The notes under the pieces were generated by a model. It was given only the letters and a program-made list of their open reading frames with translations, did not search any database and had not been told where the DNA came from. Position numbers and translations under genes: made by a program. Shown in pieces: positions 10,353 to 19,742 of a DNA stretch of 64,000 bases. Source of the DNA: Plasmodiophora brassicae (lineage: Eukaryota > Endomyxa > Phytomyxea > Plasmodiophorida > Plasmodiophoridae). The number at the start of each line of letters is the position of its first letter. Position 1 is the first letter of the stretch. The stretch lies in NCBI GenBank assembly GCA_039704465.1, contig JASFAU010000002.1:1674001-1738000 (forward strand), given 5' to 3'.

Positions 10353-11243
10353 ATGGCAGGAGGTGGCCGCAGAGCGCCCGTTCGTCTACAGATGGAGGAC
10401 GACGCCAGGACCAACTCCGACGCCGAGGCCAAGGAGCATGAATCGTCGACAGATGACGAAATCGATCGAGGGCTTCAGTCAACAAACCTGCACGGTAAGA
10501 GCCCGATCTTTATGCCTTTGAAACCGCCCATCCTACGTACCCTGAGCCTTACGGCCAAGGACGGAATTAACGATTTCCTCAAGAAATATAGGAAACACGT
10601 CGAGATCGTTAACGAGCGCCGACTGATCTACAAGGAGGATATTCATCCGCCAACGGTGAAGTCATGCATTACCGAGGACGTCCTCAGAGGGATGTCGAAA
10701 TATCGTCTACGTCAACCCGCCAGCACGATCACGGATGGCGACATCATGAGCTACTTGAGGTCAGTCCAACGCAGGGAGGCTGATGTCGAGAGTTCGACAG
10801 ACATCAAGGCGCTTCTCACGAAGACAGTGGTCATGAACCTGTCAATCAAGAGTATTGAGGAACGTGTCACGTCTTTCTTCGCCAAGTTCGATGAGCTAAT
10901 CGACGACTATGGGCTACAAGACACATACGCCAAAGGAACGAAAGGAACCAAGCGCAAGATCAAGGTATTACGCGGAGGTATCCGTCCCACTGACCTTGCG
11001 GTTCTAGTCGAACGCGCGATCGAGTTCGGAGGGTGCAGGGACGCTGAGAAGGACGAGCTCAAATTCTTCGACCTCGTCGACCGTCTTGCCAAAGAGCAGG
11101 ACAAACACTTCCGGCTGCAAGCTGAGAAGAAGAAGTCTCCAGCGCAGACCATGTCCCCACCTGCAGGTAAGAAAGGTAAGGACGTTGTTGCTCCGAATAG
11201 GAATGGAATGGCGGCAAGCATCCGACAAATCCGATCGGACTGA
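10353..11243 (+). CDS. Gag-like ORF of the Ty3 element
   Basis: 296 residues from ATG 10353, with a helical, charged capsid-like sequence (SIEERVTSFFAKFDEL). It ends at a TGA at 11241-11243. The zinc knuckle expected at the Gag C-terminus (CLICKEQHWVQVC, spacing CX2CX3HX4C) lies just downstream in the -1 frame at about 11345-11383. Full Gag therefore needs a frame change between 11201 and 11243. Confidence 0.85.
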   Translation: MAGGGRRAPVRLQMEDDARTNSDAEAKEHESSTDDEIDRGLQSTNLHGKSPIFMPLKPPILRTLSLTAKDGINDFLKKYRKHVEIVNERRLIYKEDIHPPTVKSCITEDVLRGMSKYRLRQPASTITDGDIMSYLRSVQRREADVESSTDIKALLTKTVVMNLSIKSIEERVTSFFAKFDELIDDYGLQDTYAKGTKGTKRKIKVLRGGIRPTDLAVLVERAIEFGGCRDAEKDELKFFDLVDRLAKEQDKHFRLQAEKKKSPAQTMSPPAGKKGKDVVAPNRNGMAASIRQIRSD

Positions 11244-11866
11244 AGACAGCTCAATCGTCCACATCGCAAACGAAAGACGAATCGAGGGACATCCCCGAGC
11301 ACATCCGAAAACGTTTCGAAGGTAAGGATCCTCCAAAGGCAGGTTGCCTAATCTGCAAGGAGCAGCACTGGGTCCAAGTGTGCCCGAAGGCAACTCAAGG
11401 AGAACGCAAAGCTGCCATTGAAAAGTTCCAGAAAGAGCGCAAAGAGAAGGAGGAGAGTAAGGGCAACGCAGACACGGCAAAGCGCATGGGCCCGCCGTCG
11501 CCGTCAACACCGTCCCCTATGAGACTTCGCTTCCAGAACTCGCTCGACCTTCCATTCGAAGCCGATAGTGGTGCGACGAAGACCGTCATTTCGCAATCGC
11601 AACTGCTACGGATTCAAGCCATCCAGCATGTCCCAGTCAAAGTGTTCGACCATCCAACGGAGGCGAAACTTGCAACGATCGGGGCTACGACAACAATTGT
11701 CGCCACAGCGATCGTGGACATCACCATTGTCCCACCTTCGCATGGCAAACCTGCACATCTACGCGGGCGGGAAATCAACGTATGTCGCGAAGACCTATCT
11801 GATGACATTGTCCTTTTAGGAGCCCGGAACTGGACGCGTTGGGTATCAATCCAGCTACACAACTGA
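11201..11866 (+). CDS. Nucleocapsid/protease ORF of the Ty3 element (-1 relative to Gag)
   Basis: An open frame with no ATG near its start. It carries the CCHC-like knuckle at 11345 and an aspartic protease motif (FEADSGATKTVIS, active site DSG) at about 11560. It is followed by a LLGA stretch where the frame must shift by -1 again (window 11806-11864) to read the conserved ELDALGINP linker into the reverse transcriptase. Confidence 0.82.
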   Translation, partial: EWNGGKHPTNPIGLKTAQSSTSQTKDESRDIPEHIRKRFEGKDPPKAGCLICKEQHWVQVCPKATQGERKAAIEKFQKERKEKEESKGNADTAKRMGPPSPSTPSPMRLRFQNSLDLPFEADSGATKTVISQSQLLRIQAIQHVPVKVFDHPTEAKLATIGATTTIVATAIVDITIVPPSHGKPAHLRGREINVCREDLSDDIVLLGARNWTRWVSIQLHN

Positions 11867-13719
11867 AGGAGATGTTAATCGAGGCAAATGGTCCTATCAT
11901 CATCGAAGCGGATCCGACCCCGGAACGTCACGCCCCAGGTGGTCAAGGGATCACGATGAGAGCGGTAAGACACCCGGAGGTAAGTGGAACAACTCGCGAT
12001 CATGAGCCCCAATTGGACACCAATGATCCGGGTGACGACTATGATGTCGAAATCGGAGAACACTCCGATACAGACGTGGACAGGGCAATAGACCGGATGA
12101 TACAACGTGCAACTGACTCCGGTTTCCCTAACGATCAAGTCCCGCGTCTACGCACAACTGTCAATCGACACAAAGACATATGGCGAACGAAGCTTGGCCG
12201 TGATCCACCTGCGAAAGTAAGTCCACTGAAACTACACTTCAAAGCAGATGCTCGTCCTGTTCGTTGCCGAACACGAAGGTATACCCTCGAACATCAAAAA
12301 TTCATGGATGATCACGTAGGAACCTTGGCGGAAAACGATTTTGTGTACCGCAATCCGCACAGCAGGTACGCGTCGCCGTGTCTGGTCGTCGACAAGAAGG
12401 ACACGGAGGTTCGCGGCCATCGGCTGACCGTCGACATCAATGAAGCCGTCAACAAACAGACCGAACGCATTGCATGGCCGATGCCTCACATCGACATCAT
12501 CCTGACCTACCTACGTTCCGCGACCATCTTCATGCTGTTCGATGCCTTTAAAGGCTATTGGCAATTTCCGTTGCACCCTGATTCGCAGGAGGCCTGCTCG
12601 TTCATGACGCACATCGCCACGTTTACACCCAGGCGCATCATCCAGGGAATCGCTGATTGCGTGTTTGCGTTCCAGGCGGGAATGCAACAGGTGTTGGGGA
12701 AACTTCTATATATCTGCGCCCTACTCTGGATCGACGATATCCTCGGCTACGTATCTGGATTCGGAGCCTACATGGACACACTCGAATCTCTTCTCAACGC
12801 TTTCGACGAGTTTGGAGTTAAACTCAACCCTGATCGCTGCCAGTTATATCTCACTTCAGTGACATGGTGCGGTCGCGTTATATCCGCTGATGGAGTGTCG
12901 TTCGATCGCTCGTATCTCAACGCCTTGCACGATCTATCAACTCCTATCACGGCTGCTGATCTCCAACAGTTCCTCTCGGGCCTCAATTGGGTCCGTTCTG
13001 TTATCCCTCAATTCGCGGCACATGTTCATCCGCTACAGGATCTACTTCTGTCCGCTTCTCGTTCTGTCAGCAGTCTGAAGAAATCACACCTACGTCGAGT
13101 TCGTTTAGCCGACATCGGCTGGACCACTGACCATCTCACCAGTTTCAATTCTCTGAAGCATCGACTATCGGAGGCCATGACGCTGGCGCACACCAAGGAC
13201 GAATGGATCATGTGTCTCTTTCCGGATGCGAGTGACCGTTTCTGGTCTGTTTTCCTGTCGCAGATCCCTCCGGAAGATATTGATCTCCCGTACGGTGAGC
13301 AACACCACGAACCTTTGTCGTTCATCTCGGGGACATTCCGTGGTTCTCAATTGAAGTGGGCGACCATTGAGAAGGAGGCCTACGCCATCATTGAAGGCTG
13401 CTATCGCCTCAGACACTTCATCTCTATGTCAAAGCTGGCACTTCGAATCTTCACAGACCACCGTAATTTGGTTTTCATTCTGAACCCAGCCTCGGTTGCA
13501 CGAATTAGTCGGACGACCGGCGATCGCTTGGAGCGCTGGCGACTTCAGATTATCGACCTAGATTTTCACATTGAGCACATTGCTGGGGAGGACAACGTTT
13601 GGGCCGACCTCGCCACGCGGTGGGGCGTCGCCCTGCAACCACTCTCCTCATTTTCCCCTCCATCGTTCCGTTCTATTCGTCATATGGCAATTAATCTTGA
13701 CTTGACGATTACAAGATGA
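11806..13719 (+). CDS. Reverse transcriptase-RNase H ORF of the Ty3 element
   Basis: Contains reverse transcriptase motifs in order (RYASPCLVVDKKD, LTVDINEAVNKQ, MLFDAFKGYWQF, catalytic WIDDI) and an RNase H region (LFPDASDRFW, TIEKEAYAIIEG, IFTDHRNLV). The stop overlaps the integrase start as ATGA at 13716-13719. The WIDD catalytic box, rather than the usual YXDD, is a feature of this retroelement branch as I recall it. Confidence 0.93.
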   Translation, partial: HCPFRSPELDALGINPATQLKEMLIEANGPIIIEADPTPERHAPGGQGITMRAVRHPEVSGTTRDHEPQLDTNDPGDDYDVEIGEHSDTDVDRAIDRMIQRATDSGFPNDQVPRLRTTVNRHKDIWRTKLGRDPPAKVSPLKLHFKADARPVRCRTRRYTLEHQKFMDDHVGTLAENDFVYRNPHSRYASPCLVVDKKDTEVRGHRLTVDINEAVNKQTERIAWPMPHIDIILTYLRSATIFMLFDAFKGYWQFPLHPDSQEACSFMTHIATFTPRRIIQGIADCVFAFQAGMQQVLGKLLYICALLWIDDILGYVSGFGAYMDTLESLLNAFDEFGVKLNPDRCQLYLTSVTWCGRVISADGVSFDRSYLNALHDLSTPITAADLQQFLSGLNWVRSVIPQFAAHVHPLQDLLLSASRSVSSLKKSHLRRVRLADIGWTTDHLTSFNSLKHRLSEAMTLAHTKDEWIMCLFPDASDRFWSVFLSQIPPEDIDLPYGEQHHEPLSFISGTFRGSQLKWATIEKEAYAIIEGCYRLRHFISMSKLALRIFTDHRNLVFILNPASVARISRTTGDRLERWRLQIIDLDFHIEHIAGEDNVWADLATRWGVALQPLSSFSPPSFRSIRHMAINLDLTITR

Positions 13720-15245
13720 CCGATGAGTTTATCTGGCCGTCTGTCGACGAGATTAGTAACGCTCAGACCGACTACATTCGCCAACACGACCTATCTGCCG
13801 TTTCCGATATTCTCCAACTCGAAGGGGACATGTCTCTCCACCTTAGCCCGGAATCTGGCTGGCGTACTCCAGACAATCAACTCTGGGTACCATCACATGC
13901 ACTGCAGCTACGCATCGCAGTGATTTCACATATGGGACTGTCTGGTCATCAACCTGCTGCATCGACTATTTCGAGCATCGCACAACTCTTCTGGTGGCCT
14001 GATCTGGATTCCTTTGTTCGTGCATTTGTGGACAAATGCTTACACTGCCTACGCAACAAAGATTCGATGATTCCCCGACCTTTTGGCACGGCTATGCATG
14101 CGGACAAGCCCAATAAGGTCATCCACTATGACTTTCTGTTCTTATCCAAACCTCGTCCAGGCGATTCTCATCAACTTCGTTATGTTCTGGTTCTGAAGGA
14201 CGACGCCACGGCATTCGTCGAGTTAATTCCTTGTCAATTCGCGGATCACAGCGTTGTCGCCGAATCTCTTCTGGATTGGTTCAAACGTTTCGGCATTGTT
14301 TTCCAACATGTCTCTGACCGCGGCACACACTTCAAAAACGCGGTTATCGCCGAGCTTAATAGCCGGTTACACTGCAACCATCATTTCACAACTGCCTACA
14401 CACCTTGGGCGAACGGCACGGTTGAGGTTGTCAACAAGCGGCTTCTCTTTCTGCTGAAGTCCCTCCTCTCCGAGCTAAATCTTCCATTCCAGGATTGGCC
14501 GTATGTCCTTCCGCTGATCAACATGACGGTAAATCACACTGTTCGATCAAGTGTGGGCTACGCGCCTGTCACGATGTTTACGGGTTTGCCACCCTCGACA
14601 CCTATCTCGATTATCTTCAACAAACGCATCGACGCGGTTATCGACGTACCGTTGACCCCTGACCGTCTCAAGGAAATGACGACGGAACTTATCGATTCTC
14701 TCGAGGACATGCACAAAGCAGTGGCACGTACACGCACCCATCTACGTGATCTCAAGCAACGCGCCCGGCGTCGCCGACGCAATGTTCGCGAGATCAACTT
14801 CACGACGGGCGACTATGTTCTCGTGGCCAACCATGGCAAGCACTCCAAGTCCGAGTACAACTGGACTGGACCTGCCCAGATTATCGACACCATCAACGAC
14901 TGGGTGTATCGAGTTCGAGATCTCTTGACTGATCGTATCTCAGATGTACACGCCCAGCGCTTAATGTTCTATGCAGATGCGCACTTGAATGTCACCTCTT
15001 CCCTGAAGCACAACATCGCGCTCACCGGCGTGGCTTACCAAGTCAACGCAGTCGAGGACATTCGAGTCAACTCTACGTCAGGTGACACTGAACTACTGAT
15101 CAACTGGATCGGATTCGATGCCACCGACAATTCATGGGAACCTTACTCGGTCATGGCGGCCGATGTTCCTGATATCGTCAGGGCCTTCCTCGAACGACAA
15201 GCCGAAGGAGACCCGCTCTGCTCACGACTGTTAGCAGATTTCTAA
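13716..15245 (+). CDS. Integrase with C-terminal chromodomain
   Basis: 509 residues. Features in order are an HHCC zinc domain (ISHMGLSGH..CLHCLRNK), an integrase core (HYDFLFLSK, FQHVSDRGTHFKNAV, TPWANGTVEVVNK) and a basic GPY/F-like region. The C-terminal chromodomain has LLINWIGFDATDNSWEP. Chromodomains steer integration to modified chromatin. The frame is -1 relative to the reverse transcriptase and starts inside its stop codon. Confidence 0.93.
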   Translation: MTDEFIWPSVDEISNAQTDYIRQHDLSAVSDILQLEGDMSLHLSPESGWRTPDNQLWVPSHALQLRIAVISHMGLSGHQPAASTISSIAQLFWWPDLDSFVRAFVDKCLHCLRNKDSMIPRPFGTAMHADKPNKVIHYDFLFLSKPRPGDSHQLRYVLVLKDDATAFVELIPCQFADHSVVAESLLDWFKRFGIVFQHVSDRGTHFKNAVIAELNSRLHCNHHFTTAYTPWANGTVEVVNKRLLFLLKSLLSELNLPFQDWPYVLPLINMTVNHTVRSSVGYAPVTMFTGLPPSTPISIIFNKRIDAVIDVPLTPDRLKEMTTELIDSLEDMHKAVARTRTHLRDLKQRARRRRRNVREINFTTGDYVLVANHGKHSKSEYNWTGPAQIIDTINDWVYRVRDLLTDRISDVHAQRLMFYADAHLNVTSSLKHNIALTGVAYQVNAVEDIRVNSTSGDTELLINWIGFDATDNSWEPYSVMAADVPDIVRAFLERQAEGDPLCSRLLADF

Positions 15246-15254
15246 CACGGGGAG

Positions 15255-15451
15255 TGTTCATCCAGAGTACCAGTACTCAGATGATGCTGCTCAGATGCTG
15301 CTGCCACCCGGTCACATGATCATGACCGTACTCGACCCCGCAGCGGCCCTTGCTGTGACGATCCTGTCCAAATACATCAGTTCGTTATATCACCAGGCGC
15401 CGACTCTTGCGACCGACCGCCCCCGTAGTGGGCAGCGGCGGCGTTAGCACA
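15255..15451 (+). repeat. 3' LTR
   Basis: Identical to 10113-10309. Preceded by the putative polypurine tract and followed by the ATAAA target duplication. Confidence 0.95.
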
Positions 15452-15461
15452 ATAAACGACA

Positions 15462-15600
15462 GAGAGCCTCGTAAATGCAAGCCTCTCTCTTTATAAATAG
15501 AGAGCCTCGTGAATGCAAGCCTCTTTCTCTCTTGAGAGCCTCGCGCCGAATGCAAACCTCTCTCTTGAGAGCCTCGTGAATGCAAGCCTCTCTATTTCGT
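15462..15600. repeat. Imperfect tandem repeat, about four units
   Basis: Repeats of a unit like GAGAGCCTCGTGAATGCAAG followed by CCTCTCT; each unit is itself partly self-complementary (GAGAG..CTCTC). Unit length varies from about 27 to 38 bp. The last unit forms the outer edge of the large inverted repeat at 15566-16805. Confidence 0.85.
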
Positions 15601-16805
15601 CCGATCCGAAGGGCCCAATTTTATTTCTCTGGTCCATCTGCTATGTACAGCGTCCGCCAACGCCAACGAGAGATCAGATTTCCCGGGCCGCCCGTTCACT
15701 ACCTGGAAGAGCCAGCCAGGCACGCACTCTTATTGTCACTTTGAAAGTCCCCACGTCACACGCCGTCAAGGTTCACGATGAGTGTTGACCACGACGCCAC
15801 CAAAGAAACTGAAGACATCAACCAACTCCCTTCCATCATACTCGCGCAAGGCGATTTGCGTGATATATACGTACCGTTCATTGATCATAGCTATCTCTGC
15901 CTTCAGAGTCCCAGAGTTGTCGAAAAAGGACAGCCGTGCACAAATATTATATCATGTCCTGACGGCGGGGGCGATCATTGCGAATTGTTAGACAACGGCG
16001 ACTGGGGGGATGACGGCGCTTGCGGGCTCGTGGACGATGGACGGGGTGGAAGGACGCCAGGGTCAGGGTCGCGAGGCAGCGGCTTCACGAGTATGCCGAG
16101 CAGGGTCGTGCTGATCGATGCTCGATCGGTCCATCAGCTCCTCGCGTGAGGTCGCCGACGGCATTGTGCGCACTGATCTGTGGCTGGGGCACCTACCTGG
16201 CGTCCTTCCACCCCGTCCGTCGACCACGAGCCCGCAAGCGCCGTCATCACAATGCCGTCGGCGACCTGATCAGGCGCTGATGGACCGAGCATCGATCAGC
16301 ACGACCCTGCTCGGCATACTCGTGAAGCCGTTGCCTCGCGACCCTGACCCTGGCGTCCTTCCAGCCCGTCCATCGTCCACGAGCCCGCAAGCGCCGTCAT
16401 CCCCCCAGTCGCCGTTGTCTAACAATTCGCAATGATCGCCCCCGCCGTCAGGACATGATATAATATTTGTGCACGGCTGTCCTTTTTCGACAACTCTGGG
16501 ACTCTGAGGCAGAGATAGCTATGATCAATGAACGGTACGTATATATCACGCAAATCGCCTTGCGCGAGTGTGATGGAAGGGAGTTGGTTGATGTCTTCAG
16601 TTTCTTTGGTGGCGTCGTGGTCAACACTCATCGTGAACCTTGACGGCGTGTGACGTGGGGACTTTCAAAGTGACAATAAGAGTGCGTGCCTGGCTGGCTC
16701 TTCCAGGTAGTGAACGGGCGGCCCGGGAAATCTGATCTCTCGTTGGCGTTGGCGGGCGCTGTACGTAGCAATCGGACGAAATAGAGAGGCTCACGAGGCT
16801 CTCTC
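15566..16805. repeat. Large inverted repeat, arms about 530-570 bp
   Basis: The arms are 15566-16137 and 16277-16805 (right arm as reverse complement). They are highly similar over their length, with small differences and about 33 bp present only in the left arm near 15605-15640. The 140 bp loop has its own shorter inverted repeat (GGTCGCCGACGGCATTGTG near 16150 against its complement near 16250). One segment of the loop, GCAAGCGCCGTCATC, also recurs in the right arm. No transposase is present. Confidence 0.92.
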
Positions 16806-16874
16806 GGGGCTCTCGGGCGGTTGCCGGTTAGCAAAACCTGGGGCGGTTGAACAAAATCGTTGCAAACATTTTTA

Positions 16875-17102
16875 GCGTACGACTGGTCTGGCGTTACCGG
16901 CAGTGGTTTGGTAGGATGGCAACAATAAACCGTCTGCGGACACCAACCTCAGTCGGTTATAATGTTAGAAGACGGACATACGCGACATGAAGCCAGACGA
17001 CAACTGTCTCCAGAACACGGAATAACAGACTGAGGTCGGTGTCCGCGCGGACGGTTTGCTGTTGTCATCCTGCCCAAACCACTGCCGGGATTACCAGTAC
17101 GC
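16875..17102. mobile_element. MITE-like element with about 85 bp terminal inverted repeats
   Basis: The left end GCGTAC..CGGCAGTGGTTTGG..AGGATGGCAACA is mirrored at the right end as TGTTGTCATCCTGCCC..CCAAACCACTGCCGG..GTACGC. Only about 60 bp lie between the repeats and there is no coding capacity, which fits a non-autonomous DNA transposon. It sits 38 bp from the pogo-like element. Target duplication not resolved. Confidence 0.7.
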
Positions 17103-17140
17103 ACGGCAATTTTTGACGGGCCGTGTCGGGACAGGAGCTA

Positions 17141-18715
17141 CAGTAATTGCTTCTAATAAGCCCTGACCTGAAATAATCGGGGTTCGGGGTCATAGAGCAT
17201 TTTGAGGGTTCGGGGTCTTACTGTGAAATATTTTTTGTACCGAGCAGTGCTTGGGGTCTTACCAGAAGCAATCTTGATACGTGGAGTTATGTAGCGATAA
17301 TCAACAACAGATTGGTCCCGATTAACCAAAAAACAAGAAATGGCACATTTATTCGTCGCAGAGGTACGCTCGACTCAAAGGGACGGCATAATATCCTCCC
17401 ACTCCAATGGGCTCACCGAATGGATCCTGCCCCAAAGAACTCATCGCGTGCAGTTGTTGGATAACGACCACAACGTGGCCGTCGGGCACAGGCTGCCCGT
17501 GTATGGACGCACGCGGTGCAGTAACACAGCCGGTGAGTAGCGGTTGGCCATCGGAATCGAAAACCTTGACATAGTCGCCTTCACGAAAACTGGGTTGTCC
17601 GGCTTCATACGACTGGATGGGCGCTTCCTCGTCTGACGAACTCGGGTCTTGGATATCGTAGTCGCCTTGAGAAAAGTCGCCGTCACTGCCGTCGCTGCTG
17701 GCGGATTCTGACTCATCATCGAGGTTGATGACAAAGGGGACATCGGGGATGAACCTGTAATCATCAAGACCCTGGATCTTGATTCTACTGGGATTTGCAC
17801 CAACCGTCCCAAGTAGGCAATCTTCTCGAAGTACTTACGAATGTACCCCGCTTGACATAACTCCTCCCAGGCTTCGCCCACCCATCTGGTAATGAGGATG
17901 CGTCGCTCGGGTGCCGTGAACCTCCCCGCTAACCATTTCGAAGAAAATGCAGCGTCGTTGTCCATCTGATTATCGAGGCGCGACGCAATCAGGTATTTCA
18001 TCATCCTGCCCGCGCCGGCGTCGACTGTCGAGGATAATTAGCACGGAATAACAAAGATAAACGAAATACATACCCGGTTGCAACAAATCAGTGACATTTG
18101 GCGGAAACAGCACGATCTCCCCCAATGGTTTCATCGCGTCAACAAACTCTGGTGCCTTATGTGCTTGAAGATTGTCGCACAAAGTAAAGGGTCGCCATTT
18201 CTGTTTAGCGAGGACGAACACGATGCGACTCTTGCCTCTTGCTTCCCATTCAAGTCTACGACACACTACATATTCACGAACGTTCGTGGAAAGAACTCGC
18301 TGACCTTCGTTCGATTCCTCGCGTTTGTCGCTGGGACATGTGTTGCCCGAACCCTTGTAGCGGGCGATCAGCGCTCGTTTCATATCATCGAACTCCGAAG
18401 GTGCGATAATATCGTCCTTCATCAGCCCAGATAGCTCACGGAGCTCTTCCAGCATCGATGACATTCGCACACAGGCCGCACAACACCTGCTCGACAGTAT
18501 GCACAATGAGCATGCGGCGGCATCACCGCCGTCCGTGCAGCAAAAACAGCAAACCGTTGTGTGGAAGCTTCTAATAAGACCCCAAACGCCTAAATTTAGC
18601 CCCTGTGTCTCTATTAAGACCCCGAATGTGCCTCGAAAACGGGGTTTGGGGTCATAAGCCACCGATTTCAGGGTTCAGGGCTTATTAAAGGAAATCTTAT
18701 TATGAGCAATTACTG
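17141..18715 (-). mobile_element. Pogo/Tc1-superfamily DNA transposon (1,575 bp)
   Basis: The ends are CAGTAATTGC and its complement, flanked by the dinucleotide TA on both sides (17139-17140 and 18716-18717), the duplication typical of the Tc1/mariner/pogo superfamily. Subterminal regions share short repeated words around GGGGTCTTA and AATAAGCCCTGA. It encodes one spliced transposase-like frame on the minus strand. Confidence 0.85.
17441..18464 (-). CDS. Pogo-like DDE transposase fragment, spliced
   Basis: Exons 18464-18074 and 18024-17441 join across a 49 bp intron (GTATGT..CAG, phase 1) to give 324 residues. The splice restores the DDE-family signature: CDNLQAHKAPEF followed by FPPNVTDLLQP then VDAGAGRMMK. 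Full pogo transposases are about 500 residues with an N-terminal HTH. Here the N-terminus is replaced by a short helical segment (LRELSGLMKDD, APSEFDDMKRALIA) that resembles a SHOCT domain, and the first catalytic Asp region is not evident. Probably not active. Confidence 0.7.
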
Positions 18716-19002
18716 TATGGTCGTGAATATCATCGCAGGAGTCTACGATGCGATTTCGACGGCAGCAGCGGTCTTTTCCGGAACTTCCGTTGACAGTGAA
18801 ATGGGCCCCTGGCAGTAGACTCCGTTATAATACAAAACGCGTTGCGGCGTCCCCAGAGAGTTGGTATGGTAAACGAGAATACAGTTGCTATAGACTAACG
18901 TGATGTTGTGGAAGATGTATGCTTCCTTGCAGTCCGCATCAGTGTAAGACCCCACATCGGATTTTGATTGAATCGGCAGTGAGTACAACTTTACAGCCAC
19001 GT

Positions 19003-19725
19003 ATGGGGGTCACGAACTCCGTGACGGAGTCCGCAGCACTCCTGGACGGCACCGTCATGAAGGACCTGCTACGACACGACCGAGGTCAGTTGGATCTTCG
19101 CGAGTTGTCCAGCGAGCAAGGCGTTTTAGACCAGTCCGACGGAAGTGCACGGTTCAACCATGGACAGACCTCCGTGATTGCTTCCGTGGTCGGCCCGGTC
19201 GAAGCGCCGTTGCGGTTGGAATTGGTGGACCGTGCCGCCGTTTCGGTCGTCGTCAAGTCGTTACCCTCGTGGGCGCCCTCGTCTGTCGCTGAACTTGAAC
19301 TGCTGGTACGACAAACGTTGGAACCTATTGTACTGCGAGCGATGCACCCGAGAACGCAGATCGCGATCACACTTCATATCGTGGAAGACGCTGGCAGTCT
19401 GTTAGCAGCGTGCGTCAACGCGGCCTGCTTAGCGTTGGTCGATGCTGGTGTGCCATGTTCGGCAATGGCCACCGGCGTCTCCTTTGCAATATCCCGATCC
19501 GGGAACGTTCTCCTGGATCCGACTCTGGACGAGGAACACTCGTCGCCTGTACGGATGACGTTCGTGTTCAGCACCGCGGACCAGAACATGTTGACGTCTG
19601 CAACCGACGGGCTCATCTCCGAAGACGCGTACTTCAAGTGCGCTGAGGTGGCCAGGCAAGGCGCTGCCCGAGTTCAGGCCTTCACCGAACTAACTCTTAG
19701 AAGCAAAGTCAACAGTAAACCTTGA
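19003..19725 (+). CDS. EXOSC5: Exosome core subunit RRP46/EXOSC5
   Basis: A 240-residue intron-free frame with an RNase PH fold. RRP46/EXOSC5 is one of six non-catalytic PH-like subunits of the nuclear/cytoplasmic RNA exosome ring. Family marks are LSSEQGVLDQSDGSARF, HGQTSVIASVVGP, MHPRTQIAITLHIV, DAGSLLAACVNAACLALVDAG and a VLLDPT strand. The ATG at 19003 was chosen because it precedes the conserved start by about 30 residues; the ATG at 19057 is an alternative. It converges on INTS14 with an 18 bp gap between stop codons. About 290 bp between the pogo insertion and this start hold no convincing gene. Confidence 0.9.
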   Translation: MGVTNSVTESAALLDGTVMKDLLRHDRGQLDLRELSSEQGVLDQSDGSARFNHGQTSVIASVVGPVEAPLRLELVDRAAVSVVVKSLPSWAPSSVAELELLVRQTLEPIVLRAMHPRTQIAITLHIVEDAGSLLAACVNAACLALVDAGVPCSAMATGVSFAISRSGNVLLDPTLDEEHSSPVRMTFVFSTADQNMLTSATDGLISEDAYFKCAEVARQGAARVQAFTELTLRSKVNSKP

Positions 19726-19742
19726 ACGTTAACCATGTTGTT

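Larger units (their letters stand above)
10113..15451 (+). mobile_element. Complete Ty3-type (chromodomain) LTR retrotransposon
   Basis: A 5,339 bp element bounded by two identical 197 bp LTRs (TGTTCATC..TTAGCACA) and flanked by the direct repeat ATAAA at 10108-10112 and 15452-15456, a 5 bp target-site duplication. Internally it has Gag, protease, reverse transcriptase, RNase H, integrase and a C-terminal chromodomain, the order typical of Ty3 chromoviruses. Identical LTRs and a clean duplication indicate a recent insertion. No TGG-type tRNA primer site follows the 5' LTR, and the first internal bases (GAAGCTTC) are palindromic. A short purine run (GGGGAG) precedes the 3' LTR. Confidence 0.96.

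Noticed and set aside
15462..15600. CRISPR-like array
   Set aside because: The units are irregular in length, the spacers are not distinct and the genome is eukaryotic.
18743..19000. A minus-strand gene divergent from EXOSC5 with CKEAYIFHNITLVYSN
   Set aside because: It lacks an ATG and stops right beside the pogo insertion. No family could be recognised, so it is not called.
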